Assembly (NCBI GenBank): GCA_012845835.1 | Contig: JABAKD010000016.1 | Location: 26,211,527-26,275,526, forward strand | DNA from: Undaria pinnatifida | Taxonomy: Eukaryota > Sar > Phaeophyceae > Laminariales > Alariaceae | DNA length: 64,000 nt | Direction of reading: 5' to 3' | Position numbers and translations under genes: made by a program | Notes under the pieces: model-generated | Databases searched by the model: none | What the model was told of the DNA's origin: nothing | The model's input: the letters and a program-made list of their open reading frames with translations, nothing else | In this document: in pieces, positions 9,712-20,500 of the stretch | Layout of the letters: every line of letters starts with the position of its first letter | How positions within the stretch are numbered: the stretch's first letter is position 1

Positions 9712-12103
9712 GTGGGTCTTCCGAGCCGCATCGCACCAAATCGTCCAAAGAGAGCTATCAAAAACCGGCGAGCTATTGATCTACCAAGATTAATGGCGGA
9801 CCCGCATCTCCGGATGAATTTGCAAAACGCGATAGCAGCCAAGCTTGCCTCTCCGACACCCGGTACTAATGCCCGAAGCGTTGATGACATGGCCTCATTA
9901 CCGACCGAGACGCTACTGTCAAATGCGGCCGACATAGCGCCCCCTATTCGGCGCAAACAAGTACCGAGGGGCTGGTGTGCGACCGAGGAGACGAAAGCGG
10001 AGTTGAATGCACGATGGCAGGATAGGGAAGACGCGAGGAAAAGGGCCCGTTCTGCCCCAAACGATCGTGGTCTACGGCAAGCCTAGGCGACCACCAAACA
10101 GCTGAAACGCACGCGGACGGAAGCTGTTCAGAGGTTCTTCGAAGATTACGTTAGCCAACTCGAAGGGCGTATCCGAGGTGATCTATTTGGCTTCTACAAA
10201 CACCTCAAGGGGATGGATGTGGAAGGGAAGAGGACGTCCAACTCGCAGTTCATCAAAGACGAGGAAGGTCGATTGCTGCGGGATAATGCCCTCATCCGAG
10301 AGCGGTGGGTAAAATGGTTTTACAAACTGCTTAATGTCAAGTCGCCGACCCTTGACCCGAGCGTTGTGGACGAGCTTAAGCAGTGGCCCCAGTGCCTACC
10401 ACTGGACGATGTCCCGTCTAGGTACGAAATAAAGGAGGCGATCCGTGCGTGAGCGAACCGAAAGGCGGCAGGGCCCGATGGTCTCCCGGCCGAGCTCTTG
10501 AAGGTCTTGGCCGACGGAGAATTGAACACCCTCGGAAATTTCCACGATATTATCGTCGCTGTGTGGAGGGGAGGTGGTGTACCACAACAATGGAAAGATG
10601 CAACGATTAAGGTGCTTCACAAGAAGAAAGATCGGACTGAGTGTGGCAATTATCGTGGCATCTCCCTCGTGGCTCACGCCGGCAAAGTACTCCTCAAAGT
10701 CATCCCGGGTAGCCTGAGTGACTATTGCGAACGCGAGAACATTCTGCCGGAGGAACAGTGTGGGTTCAGACCCCAACGCTCGACGGTTGACATGATGTTC
10801 GTAGTACGACGACTGCAGGAACCGGCGCGGAAGAAGGACACACCCATGTATTTATGCTTTATCGACCTCACCAAAGCATACGACTCCGTCGATCGAACCC
10901 TTTTGTGGGATGTCCTTGCTCGTTTCGGCGTGCCACCGAGAATGCTCACCGTCATCCGCCAATTCCACGACGGTATGCAAGCATGCATGCGGCTGGATGA
11001 TGGAGAGTGCTCGGATAAGTTCGACGTGGGGCAAGGTCTCAGGCAAGGATGCGTGCTTGCGCCACTGCTGTTCAACATGTTTTTCACGGCGGTACTGCGT
11101 ATGGCCGAGAAACGCTTCCTCGCTGATTCAGCCATCACGGACGCCATGGTGCAGCTCCAACGAAAGGAGGAAGGCGAGAAGAAGGGCACTTCACGCACAG
11201 GCATGGTCGACGGGCGGAGGGGGAAGGAGGGGGAGGAGGTGCAGAGGTTGTGGGGTATGCTGTACGCGGACGATGCGGGCACCGTATCGCCATCATCAGA
11301 AGGGCTGGAGAGCATGATGACGGTGATCGTGACTGCGTGCTCGTTGTTCGGGCCTACGGTATCCGAGGCAAAAACAGATATAATGTGCCTGGAAACCAAA
11401 GGTGGGGGGAAGGTGTCCTTCACAATCAATGCAGCCGGCCAGGTATACAAACAAACAATCGAGTTTGTGTACTTGGGCGGGGCTATCACCGCAGACAGAG
11501 ACCTCAGCATTGAAATAACGCGGCGTCTTCAGAGGGCCTGGGCGTGTTTCCGACGGTACAAGATGCAAAATCTATGATCGCCCAGGTGTACGCTTACGGT
11601 TGAACGTGCGGTTGCTAAAAGTTGAGGTGGCCGAGACACTTCTTTACGGTTGCATGACTTGTAGCCCGAAGAAGCCTGACTATGACAGGCTACGACGGGT
11701 TCACCACTCCATGCTCCTCCGATGCCTTGGATGGCGGGAACGGAAGCGCGACGACCACACCCTATCGTACGCCGACGCGCTTGCCAAGACAGCTTCCGAA
11801 AGCATAGAGGCGATAGTGCGTAAACGGAGGATATTGTTGGCGGGATTCGTAGCACGTATGGGGGAGGAGCGTCTGCCACAGAGGGTGATGTTTGGGGAGC
11901 TTATCGGGGGTAAGGGCTACTCAGGGGGGCAAGAGAAAGACTGGATGGATCATCTGAAGGAGGATATGTCGGTCTTTGGAGTGAAATTCGAAGAGTGGCG
12001 AAAGGCTGCTCAGAAGGCTGGCAGATGGTTTCGGCGAGTAGACGAGGGAGCCGAGATCTTCATGCGGAATTGGCATGAAACGGAGAGACGCAAAGCTGCA
12101 TAG
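9712..12103 (+). pseudogene. LINE ORF2 remnant: reverse transcriptase with YADD
   Basis: This is a non-LTR reverse transcriptase read in pieces on one strand. Residues before the RT domain lie at 9712-10086 and from about 10108. The RT finger/palm runs from about 10498 with [59 protein letters not shown] and the catalytic YADD at 11263-11274. The thumb and C-terminal part (LLYGCMTC, DDHTLSYADAL) is at 11600-12103. Breaks are TAG at 10084-10086, TGA at 10450-10452 and a frame change between about 11575 and 11600. An acidic/basic insert sits between the GLRQGC and YADD motifs (about 11150-11245). No apurinic endonuclease domain precedes it, so the copy is 5'-truncated. It is an inactive LINE related to the 4.3-kb fragment. 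Confidence 0.9.
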
Positions 12104-12600
12104 CGACGCGCAAATGCTGCGGCAGCGCCATCCACCGTCGGCATATCTAAGCGGCCGGGGGGAGGGGGGGGGAAGGGGGGGCGTCATGCCCAAGAGACTG
12201 AAGTCTGGGTTTGGCCATCATCGTCTCCAAAGTTGTGGGCCTTCCAATGGCCGTCACAAGATAGCGTAAGATCGCCCTGACTTCTTCGCCATGTTGCGCT
12301 CTCTCCCCAGTGCCATTGATGATGCTCTTGATACCCTTAATGAGCCCAATGCCGTCTTTAGTCAATCCCTAGGGTCTGCTTGTATGACATTTTTTTTTGT
12401 CTTTTCCTTTCCTTGCTTCCTCTTCTCGTCTTGTCTTTTCTTGCTTTTCTTGTATTTTCTTTTCTCTCCTTCCCTTTATCTTCTTTTCTTTTCTTTGTTT
12501 CTTTTTTCCAATTGACTTGCGTCTGTCGTGCGTATGCTTAGTTATAGATACTACGTGTGATATATACGTGGTAGTTTTTCTTGGGTGGCAAGCGGTATAG
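12104..12600. other. LINE 3' region, pyrimidine-rich
   Basis: Behind the LINE frame is a G-run (GGGGGGAGGGGGGGG-like, about 12160-12182) and then a T/C-rich tract (12390-12510). This resembles the layout behind the 4.3-kb LINE and is probably its 3' UTR. No gene is seen. Confidence 0.5.
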
Positions 12601-12852
12601 TCGGTTTTGCCAGGCGCGAGTAATGAGACGTATGCACCGGTATGGACCTCGCACATCGTAGACTGACTCCCGATTTCACTTTTATATGTTTCTGGTGGAG
12701 GCATGAATTGCGTCAGCTGTGATATATGCGTGTACCACCTTGGGTTGTTTGCGTTTTTCCCTGGGGTATTCCTCAGCTCCAGAGTGACTGGAGCCTGTCC
12801 TGTGACCACGGACTTGATTAGGCGAGTTAGTGTGAGAACAACAACAACAGTG
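12600..12852 (+). repeat. R3 SINE-like repeat with (AAC)n tail, copy 1
   Basis: R3 is about 235-250 bp long and ends GCGAGTTAGTGTGAGAACAA followed by (AAC)n. Internal blocks are CCCTGGGGTATTCC, CTCCAGAGTGACTGGAGCC and TGTGACCACGGACTTGATTA. A second full copy is at 24229-24517 in the opposite orientation, and a third with a hugely expanded tail is at about 39918. Partial pieces are at about 6594-6625 and 22045-22140. The fixed 3' end with a simple-repeat tail is SINE-like. Confidence 0.75.
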
Positions 12853-12859
12853 GGGTACG

Positions 12860-13740
12860 AACCCGATTTAACCCATTACCAACTCTTGAAATTATCATAT
12901 CAATAGTCCAACTCCAAGTATTTTGTCTCCATGTCGGGAGTGCGGTGTTGAAAGGCTTCAGAAAATCGGTAATAAGTACCAGTACGTACTCGTAATAAGA
13001 GAAAGAGGACTTGAGAGCACTCAAATGGGCTTGTCAGGCCTTGTGACTCATTTGTTAAAACCAGCTGGTTAAAACCCACCAGTACACGACATCCAATTTG
13101 AGATTAGAATGGTAAAACTTGCTCGTTCCGAGCGTCTCTCAACTCGGGTACCCCACTTAATATATTGTAATCGTAGTGGGCACCCGGACTGCTGCTATCA
13201 TCGTGCTGTGTATCCATCAGGTACCAGGTATCATACGCGGTCCACACTCGTCCACAGAGCGGATACACCCTACCTATAATATAAAATAATTAATAGCGAT
13301 ACGACACCATCCATGACACGGCGTCCGATGAGCGCTGAGTGCGGCGCAGCAGCAGCAGCAGCAGTAGCCAACGTTCATTCATTCTGTGTGCATGTATTCT
13401 CTCATGTAGCTTTAGGGCAAACATATAAATGAAATGCTGGTGCCTGTGGTATGAACATGTTTGGTATCATGCACCAGCAGCGCCATGCCCAGACTGCAGC
13501 AGCAGCAGTGCAGGCAGGACGATACAAGATAGCGACAGCAGTACGACTACGAGTCGTATGCATATCAGGTACATCACCAAAGCTCAAGATCAAGCAGTAA
13601 AAGTCATCTTTGCAACCAGAGAGACGATATCATATGATTAGACTAGAACTAAGAGTCAACCGTCGGGGCGTGTAAACATCCATAAGTTTGCTGTGGTTGA
13701 TACGCGGCCGAGTTGGCAAATCGGGGCAGACCTCGCCGAC
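12860..13740. other. Non-coding stretch
   Basis: No supportable gene. It contains a CTCGGGTACCCCACTT motif (13142), also seen at 3917, and CAG/GCA runs (about 13349-13366 and 13495-13508). The open frames are short and overlap on both strands. Confidence 0.5.
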
Positions 13741-13744
13741 CTGT

Positions 13745-14101
13745 CTACATAGTCGAGCTAGGTGCAACATTCCTGGCCTGTAGGGCCTCCAGATCTCGGC
13801 TGGTTTGTCTAGATTCCTGAAGCAAGAGGTTGCGCTGTCGTCAAATATGATACCCTCTGGTAGGGCTTACCTCCGCTCGGGCTGCTGCAACCTCGGAGGT
13901 GTCGTCGGTCCCTCTGTGAGTCTTGCCGTTCTTGGTGATGACCTTCCTGCTCTGGGCAGCCTTGGTCAGGCAGAATAGTGATGCGGCCCCCACGGCGGCG
14001 CCCGCGACGAAGATAGCTGCATCCTTGCTGTCTCGACCCATACTTCCCAATGTTGCTGTGTTGTGATTCATCACGTGGATGCGATATGCGATTGGGGACA
14101 T
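13745..14101 (-). CDS. Small single-pass membrane protein, two exons
   Basis: Exon 1 runs from ATG at 14101 (or the second ATG at 14071) down to 13871 and ends at a GAG|GTAAGC donor. Exon 2 runs 13777-13745, after a CCCTACAG acceptor, and ends in TAG. The intron is 93 bp and both junctions are in phase 0. The product is 87 aa (77 from the second Met). A hydrophobic segment of about 18 residues (DAAIFVAGAAVGAASLFC) follows a short polar N-terminus. A basic stretch (KAAQSRKVITKNGK) and a polar tail come next, so one membrane span is likely. I do not recognise the family. The start lies only about 150 bp from the ATG of the 5-phosphatase gene on the other strand, so the two probably share a promoter region. 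Unspliced, the frame stops at 13841. Confidence 0.6.
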
Positions 14102-14251
14102 ATGGGGTTCGATGTTATTTTGAAGCGGGACATTAACGGGGACTTATTAACATGTACCCCGGAGGCCTGAGACATAACTCCTCAATCTATATCGGAGTTA
14201 GGTGCCTGAGAGAATCTGGCACGAGGAGCACCTGACCCCCGTTCAGGGCAC
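14102..14251. promoter_or_regulatory. Divergent promoter region (inferred)
   Basis: These 150 bp separate the start codons of two divergent genes, so the 5' UTRs and core promoters of both must lie here or overlap the exons. No TATA box or named element is evident. The assignment is positional only. Confidence 0.4.
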
Positions 14252-14522
14252 ATGGAACCGCTCTCTCCTTCTGCTGCCAGTGCGGTGTCGCCACCCCCCT
14301 TGCCGCGACGGCCAGCCGAAAGCTTGGACGATGATGGTGGGTGCAGCTGTGCTGCTGTCGATCCCGTGACTGTGGAGTCCGCTTGGGAGAAGATGTTCGC
14401 TATGAAGGCCACAGAGAGTAGCACAGGCAACGGTAATGACAACACTAGCAGCGCGAGAATTCACGTTAGCTCTCCAGAGCCTCTCGACCTCCGCATCTTT
14501 TGTGGCACGTGGAATGTTGCAG
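14252..14522 (+). CDS. 5-phosphatase exon 1 (start, GTWNVAG)
   Basis: It begins with the ATG in GCACATGGAACC and ends at GTTGCAG|GTGAGC, phase 1. It encodes a low-complexity Ser/Pro/Asp leader, then DLRIFCGTWNVAG, the first conserved strand of the 5-phosphatase fold. No upstream in-frame ATG looks better. The true 5' end is unknown. Confidence 0.85.
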
Positions 14523-17500
14523 GTGAGCGCACGTGATGATAAGTGATGGTGACGGTGAACTAAGCCGACCGGACTATTCTCCGCATCAAATTCTAGTTCC
14601 TAAACGCGCTCTTCCAGCAGTATTGCATCAGCATTCCAGCAGCAGCAGTACCAGTATGTATGAGTAGTCTCGTCGAGAACAGCAGGCCTACCACACAGAC
14701 AGCACCGTCTTATTCGTAACACAAGGCATAACAGCAACATTAGGCAAACATCAGTCGGATTGATTCATATGTAGAACATTGAAGACCATCGTCTATGTTG
14801 AACAACTGCTGCATTCCAGACCAGGCCAAGCAACGGACGCCGCCAGGAACACAGGTGATGCTTAGCGGTCACTGCTGCGGGGCAACTCCGTCTATCGCAG
14901 ATGCATGGCTTCTGTTTCCATGTTGCGTTGAGAGTCTACATATATGCATAGCTGCAGCGGCGGCTGTGACGCTTTGCTAACCCTCCCAGGCTTGGTGGAA
15001 GTCAAGTTCGGCAGTAGAAGCTGCAAATGGCATTTGCAACAGCTAAATCGACAAGAACATGGCTAAGTTTGTTTGGCGCGTCGCTTGCACTGGCTACTGC
15101 TGTCTGCTGTGTATCATACCGTCGTTGCCTTACAAGGTCGCGTTGTGGCCAACACTAACCGTCGGCCGTTTTCGCTTCAAATTTTCTGCTGTTTTCTGAT
15201 ACTCCGGAGTATTATTCACGTACGAGGTATTTTTTTATTTATACGAACGCCTGACCCAGCAGCTGCTGACCAGCCAAATATTTGACGCAGCACCAGCATA
15301 CTGCTGTCTGTTCGCGTGCAGCCTGCCAGCACCGTCCTGTGGTGTATGCACTTCCTATAGCCACTGACGCGATGAACCAAACACGGACACGTGGCTGCAA
15401 TCAATGTCAACTCTGAATCTGAACCAAAACGCCTTCGTTGATGTGTTTTACAGCATCCAACGTCCTCTCCTTCATATTAAAAATAAAATGGAAGACACTC
15501 CGGCTGTGAGACGGGTGGCAATGGAAAGCCCAAAGTTCAAAATTCTCGAAGATCCCAGCCAAACTTTGCCTAAACGGTCGCCTATGGGCCCAATTTTTTT
15601 GTTTTTTTCTTCAACTTTCCAGATTTCTGGGAAAAAACGGTTTCTCCCGGCAATCTTGGCCAACCTGTGCTGGAGAAATATTGAAGCAGATCTTGGATTA
15701 GACGCGGCGCGATTTCGTGCTCTCCACACACTTCGTTTGACGAAATCAACAACAGCGTCGTGAATTCTAAACGTGGCGAGCTCGTTAGGGGCCCCGACCC
15801 CCCCGTGATGCACCGCGCTGATTCTACGGCCGGTGATTTGTGGCGGGCGCCGATCAGGCTTCTGTTAAAAACACATTTGGCGGCTGGTGTGTATAAAACT
15901 GAGACAAAACTCTATCGTCTCCCACCGGGCGTAAGGGCCCGAATTAACGAGGAACTTGCCAAATCGAATTTCGATTTTCTTTTATAATTGAATTTCATTT
16001 GCATCTAATTGGTCAAAAAATGAATCACCAAGCAGGCATTCTCAGAATCATTACGAAAAATCAAATTCAAGAAAGAAGTAAAAATAGTTTTTCTCGGTCG
16101 AATTTGAGTCGAAAATCGAAATTCAATTTGGGGAGTTTGTCCACCTACGAAGACATGGCGTGTTCTGTGTAACCGAAGCCGGCCACGCGAATTGGTGCCA
16201 TTTCGTCGGCTGATTGAGAGGCGGGAAGCCACCATTGCGAGAGGTAGGACGACCGGAGCAGCCTCAGCGCGGCCTCCGAAGGTCCTTAGCACAGCGTAGA
16301 CTGCCTGCAACGCTTCGAAAACAATCGAGACCGCCGCAAACCCAGTTTTTCGTCGCCCTGCACCTCGAAAGTTACACGACCAACTACCATATGATGACCT
16401 CGCTCAGAAGTTCGACCGCTATATCCCCGTCGCTGCTGCCCGTGTCGGGCGGCAGGGTGGCGCCAGCCCATCTAAGAGACACCTAGAGCCATAGCCTCCA
16501 AGCCGCTGCCGGCAAAAACGATCTGCCGCTAGCCGTGGCGCTCCGGGAAGGACGCGAGCCATCGCTCGCCTTGGTCGTTGCCCACGTGTGTTCGTTGACC
16601 CTTGTGCGTTTTTTTAATTTTTTCATCTCCTAGAGCGCACTACGCCGTTCCTTGATAAGAACCAAAGTTGAATTTTTCGTGTACTTTTCATGAAATAATA
16701 AAAAAAAAATCGAATTACGATTTTCCGTGCTCTTAGTTAATCTGGGCCCTAACAACAGAATTTTGAGAGGATGTGACGGAAGACCACAGTAGAACACAAG
16801 CAACCTCTCACGCCCTAGGGCATGGACCGAAATGAACTCTTCAGCGCTGTCACCTACACTCATGTGACCTTGTCCGGAACGATGAGCAGTGACCATGGGT
16901 TGTCTCTTTCTCGAGATCGAAGGTCAATCGTGTTTGATGGGCAGTATTAATCAAAGCTTGATGGAAAATAGACAAACTGACCTGTTGGACTACATGACCA
17001 AAAAAAGAGCCAGGGAACAAATATTTTAATCGTATATTCCCCATAGCGACGTCACCCGCAATCTTTCAGCAAATAACCCAGTTTGGAAACCTTTTGGCCA
17101 CACTATCGGCTGTCCATTGTCATCGGTCTGAGATCAAAGATTGATTTTTTGCAAGCTACGTATGTGTGATACTGCGATCGCGCGTGTTCTGTATTACTGG
17201 GTGTGTCCTCATTAAGGATGTATAGGTCGCCGACTCCCCTTAGAACTAGCTTGTACCAGAGCCAACAGTCAACAGGGTGATGTCAATCAATATCGATCTG
17301 TGCACGGATATATAAAACCCGTTTTTGACGCGGACAAAATCTGACGGCTGTCTCCTTTATATATATTGTCCTTGCAGGGCTAAAGCTAGACAATGTTGAC
17401 GACATGGGCGAGTGGCTGGATGTGGATCTGCTGGATGCCGAGGGGGAGAAGGGGCACCCCCCGGACTTGTTTGTGGTCGGCTTTCAAGAGGTGGGTGGTG

Positions 17501-20500
17501 AGCGTGAGATGCTGACAACGAAATACCCAGCAAAGTAATCGGAATCTAATCTCGTCACAACGCCTTGACTCTGTAAACCATACTTCGATATGTGCCGAAC
17601 GAATTTTCTGTACCGCTTGCTTTGATATTGTCGTACATAGACGAAGAATCTTCGTGACACAATCTCACAAAATTCCGATACTGCTGTGCAGTAGTATGGC
17701 CCAAAAACTGTTTTTTGGCGGCCAAGGGATCCAGCCGGACAACATCATCGACATGTTGAAATTGATGTGTTGTATGTTGTATTGGCGGCGGCGAGAAGCG
17801 CGTCACGTGCGACGTTACAATGTCAGCCTCGTGGGGAGAGCGTGCAAAAGGCGCAGTACAAGCATCATAATACGGGCTAGTTCTAAGTGGAGTCGCCGTA
17901 CTATATATCCTTAATGAGGACACACACAGTAATGCGCGCGATCGGAGTATCACACGCAGCTTGCAAAAGATGACTTTCGACGAAATCTTCGATCTCACAG
18001 CTAGAGTGTACTTATTTTTTGATAATATTGCCCGAGTGCCGCATAACTCCTCCCGTAGCACTTGGAACGAATATTTTGCCGCGGCAGCCGGGGCTGCTTT
18101 GTGTGGGCGATAGTGCAGTCGTCTAACTGCCTTTTCCCCGACAGCTTTCCCCTTGGAAGTCACATAGGGGTAGATTCACAGCAGTTTTCTCACTTGGGCC
18201 GGTGACTAAAAACACGTCTGGAGGGTGCTGGCCAGGCGTCCGATTAAAAACACGTTTGGCCACTGCTGGTGTGTGCAAAACAAAACGCGAACAATTGATA
18301 AATATTATTCATCGCTCTCTTCGGCATATAAATATGTGAATTCGTAGACGTTTGGAGTCAAAAGCGAATGGCACCGCCAGCAGCCTCTCATTTCCTAGAC
18401 TACGAACCAACACAAAACGTTTTAGGCTGCCGCCTTAATTCACTGGCCTTGTCCGACATAAGCGGGTTAGCCGTAGATGAATTGTATCTCGAGGTGGAAA
18501 TGTGGAAGGTGGTTCTTCGTCAACCTAAGCTGATTGTTGACCAGACCAGACCAGACCAGACCAGACCAGACCAGACCAGACCAGCATAGACCGCAGCGCG
18601 TCGACAATGTAAAATATGCTGAAAACACCATTCCGCCTGATAAATCCCACACGGACAGTATTTTCCCCGTAGCAGTGGTATGGTCATGATATTCTCACAG
18701 CCACATCTTATCCTCGGAATCGTGGGAAGTCAACGATATGTTCCCATTAGCCTGGGTGTAAAGGTACGAAATACCCACACGGGTCATGTTTTGTTTCGTC
18801 CCTTCCTTTCCTTCTCAGTATCAGCAACCAAAATGATCCTCTCTAGTTCCACACGACATTGCAGATATTTACCGACACCTGCATAAGTCACTTGAAAAAC
18901 ACGTGGAGATGTTTCTATAATGGGTTTCCTGCAGCATGCGTGCTTGGCAGAGAGAAGATTGACAGGGGCAGCACAGGTAATATGTTTTACGATGCCCACC
19001 AGTATGATACATCGCATACTGAAGGCTTGAGCTAGACTCGCGCAGCGAATCATTGGTATCAACCAAACCCCACCCGCTTGTCCAGGGGCACGGTTTCGTC
19101 TGTCATCTCAGTTTTATCGACGCTACAAGCGGCCGCCAAAACTACACTCTGTAGTGGGGCGTGTCTGTCTTTCGGGGTGGAAAACCTGAAAAAAACTCAA
19201 CTTCGTCTTGTGCTCGGACATGGAACCTGGAACATTGGACATCGTAACTATTAATATATATGTGCCCTTCACATTAAGTCATTATTTCTACCCTGCGACA
19301 CCCAACACATCTATTAATAACGTCTGTGCAGATTCTTCATCCCAGAGGGATGGATTACAAGCTCTGCGATGGCAAACGACGGGACAGAGATATGCGTCGT
19401 TAAGTACATAACGAAGATTGACCATGCAATGCTATCATACTAGTGTATGCGCTACTGCTAGTATACGTTCTGATGTAATTTTATGGTGTACCAGGTACCA
19501 GGCACTTGCTATGCTGTACTGTGTAAGCCTTCGGAATATGTTTGGCTTTGCACTCCCTCCGTCCGGCAACGTGATCGTGGATCGTGCTCGACGCGTGTTC
19601 TAACTACTAACCAGCCGTCGACGTTTTCGTTTCCCCCCCACCCTATTGTGGCCATTTTGCATACCGTACATTATTGGCGTCGACTGGCACAGACCGCTTG
19701 ACTTGAATCGACGTATTGTCTTATTAGGTGGTGGAGCTGAGCGCTCAGAATGTGGTGATGGACAGTTTCCTAGACACGCAGAGCAGGGCCAACTCGCTCA
19801 AGTGGTTCACGCTCGTCTATGCCTACCTCGCCAAGTACGGACAGAGAGTAAGTTTATGCGTTTTATGCGTTTGTTCATTTATCCCAGTTGATGAGTTTGT
19901 TCCTTTACGAGGCTCTCTCGGAAATAGCAGTAGGAGCTTTTATGAATTTTTTCAGTATGACCCTTTTGCCGTTGCAGAAAATATCCGCTCTATTTACATG
20001 TAGCGAAAAACGCGGGTGGAATTCTAAGAAGGGTTAAAACACCGGTAGCTTGGGCCAGACTCGAATTATTGTGCGAGGCAGGGTGTGTCATCACCAGCAA
20101 TCGATTGTATGGTCACAGCGGTGGACTGACGGATAGTGGTCACGACGACCGTCATATTTTAAAAATAAAAATAAAAATACACTCCAGCTGTGAGATCGAA
20201 GATTTTGTCGAAACTCATCTTTGCAAGCTGTGTGTGATACTCCGATCACGCGTATTACGGGTTGTGTGTCCTCATTAAGGATATGGGTCATTGTCCCAAT
20301 GAGTGACGGACGGTAACGACTCACAGATGATAGTCATGGCGGTTGCCGAATAATGATCACGAGGATGACTGACGGATGGAAGTCACGACAACTGTAGCAT
20401 GATGGTCACGACGACGACAAGTGTAGCATGATGGTCACGACAACGACAAGTGTAGCATGATGGTCACGACAACGGACAGACTGTCAACGCGGCGGACGGG

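Noticed and set aside
10722-11510. 262-codon minus-strand frame
   Set aside because: Antisense shadow of the LINE reverse transcriptase.
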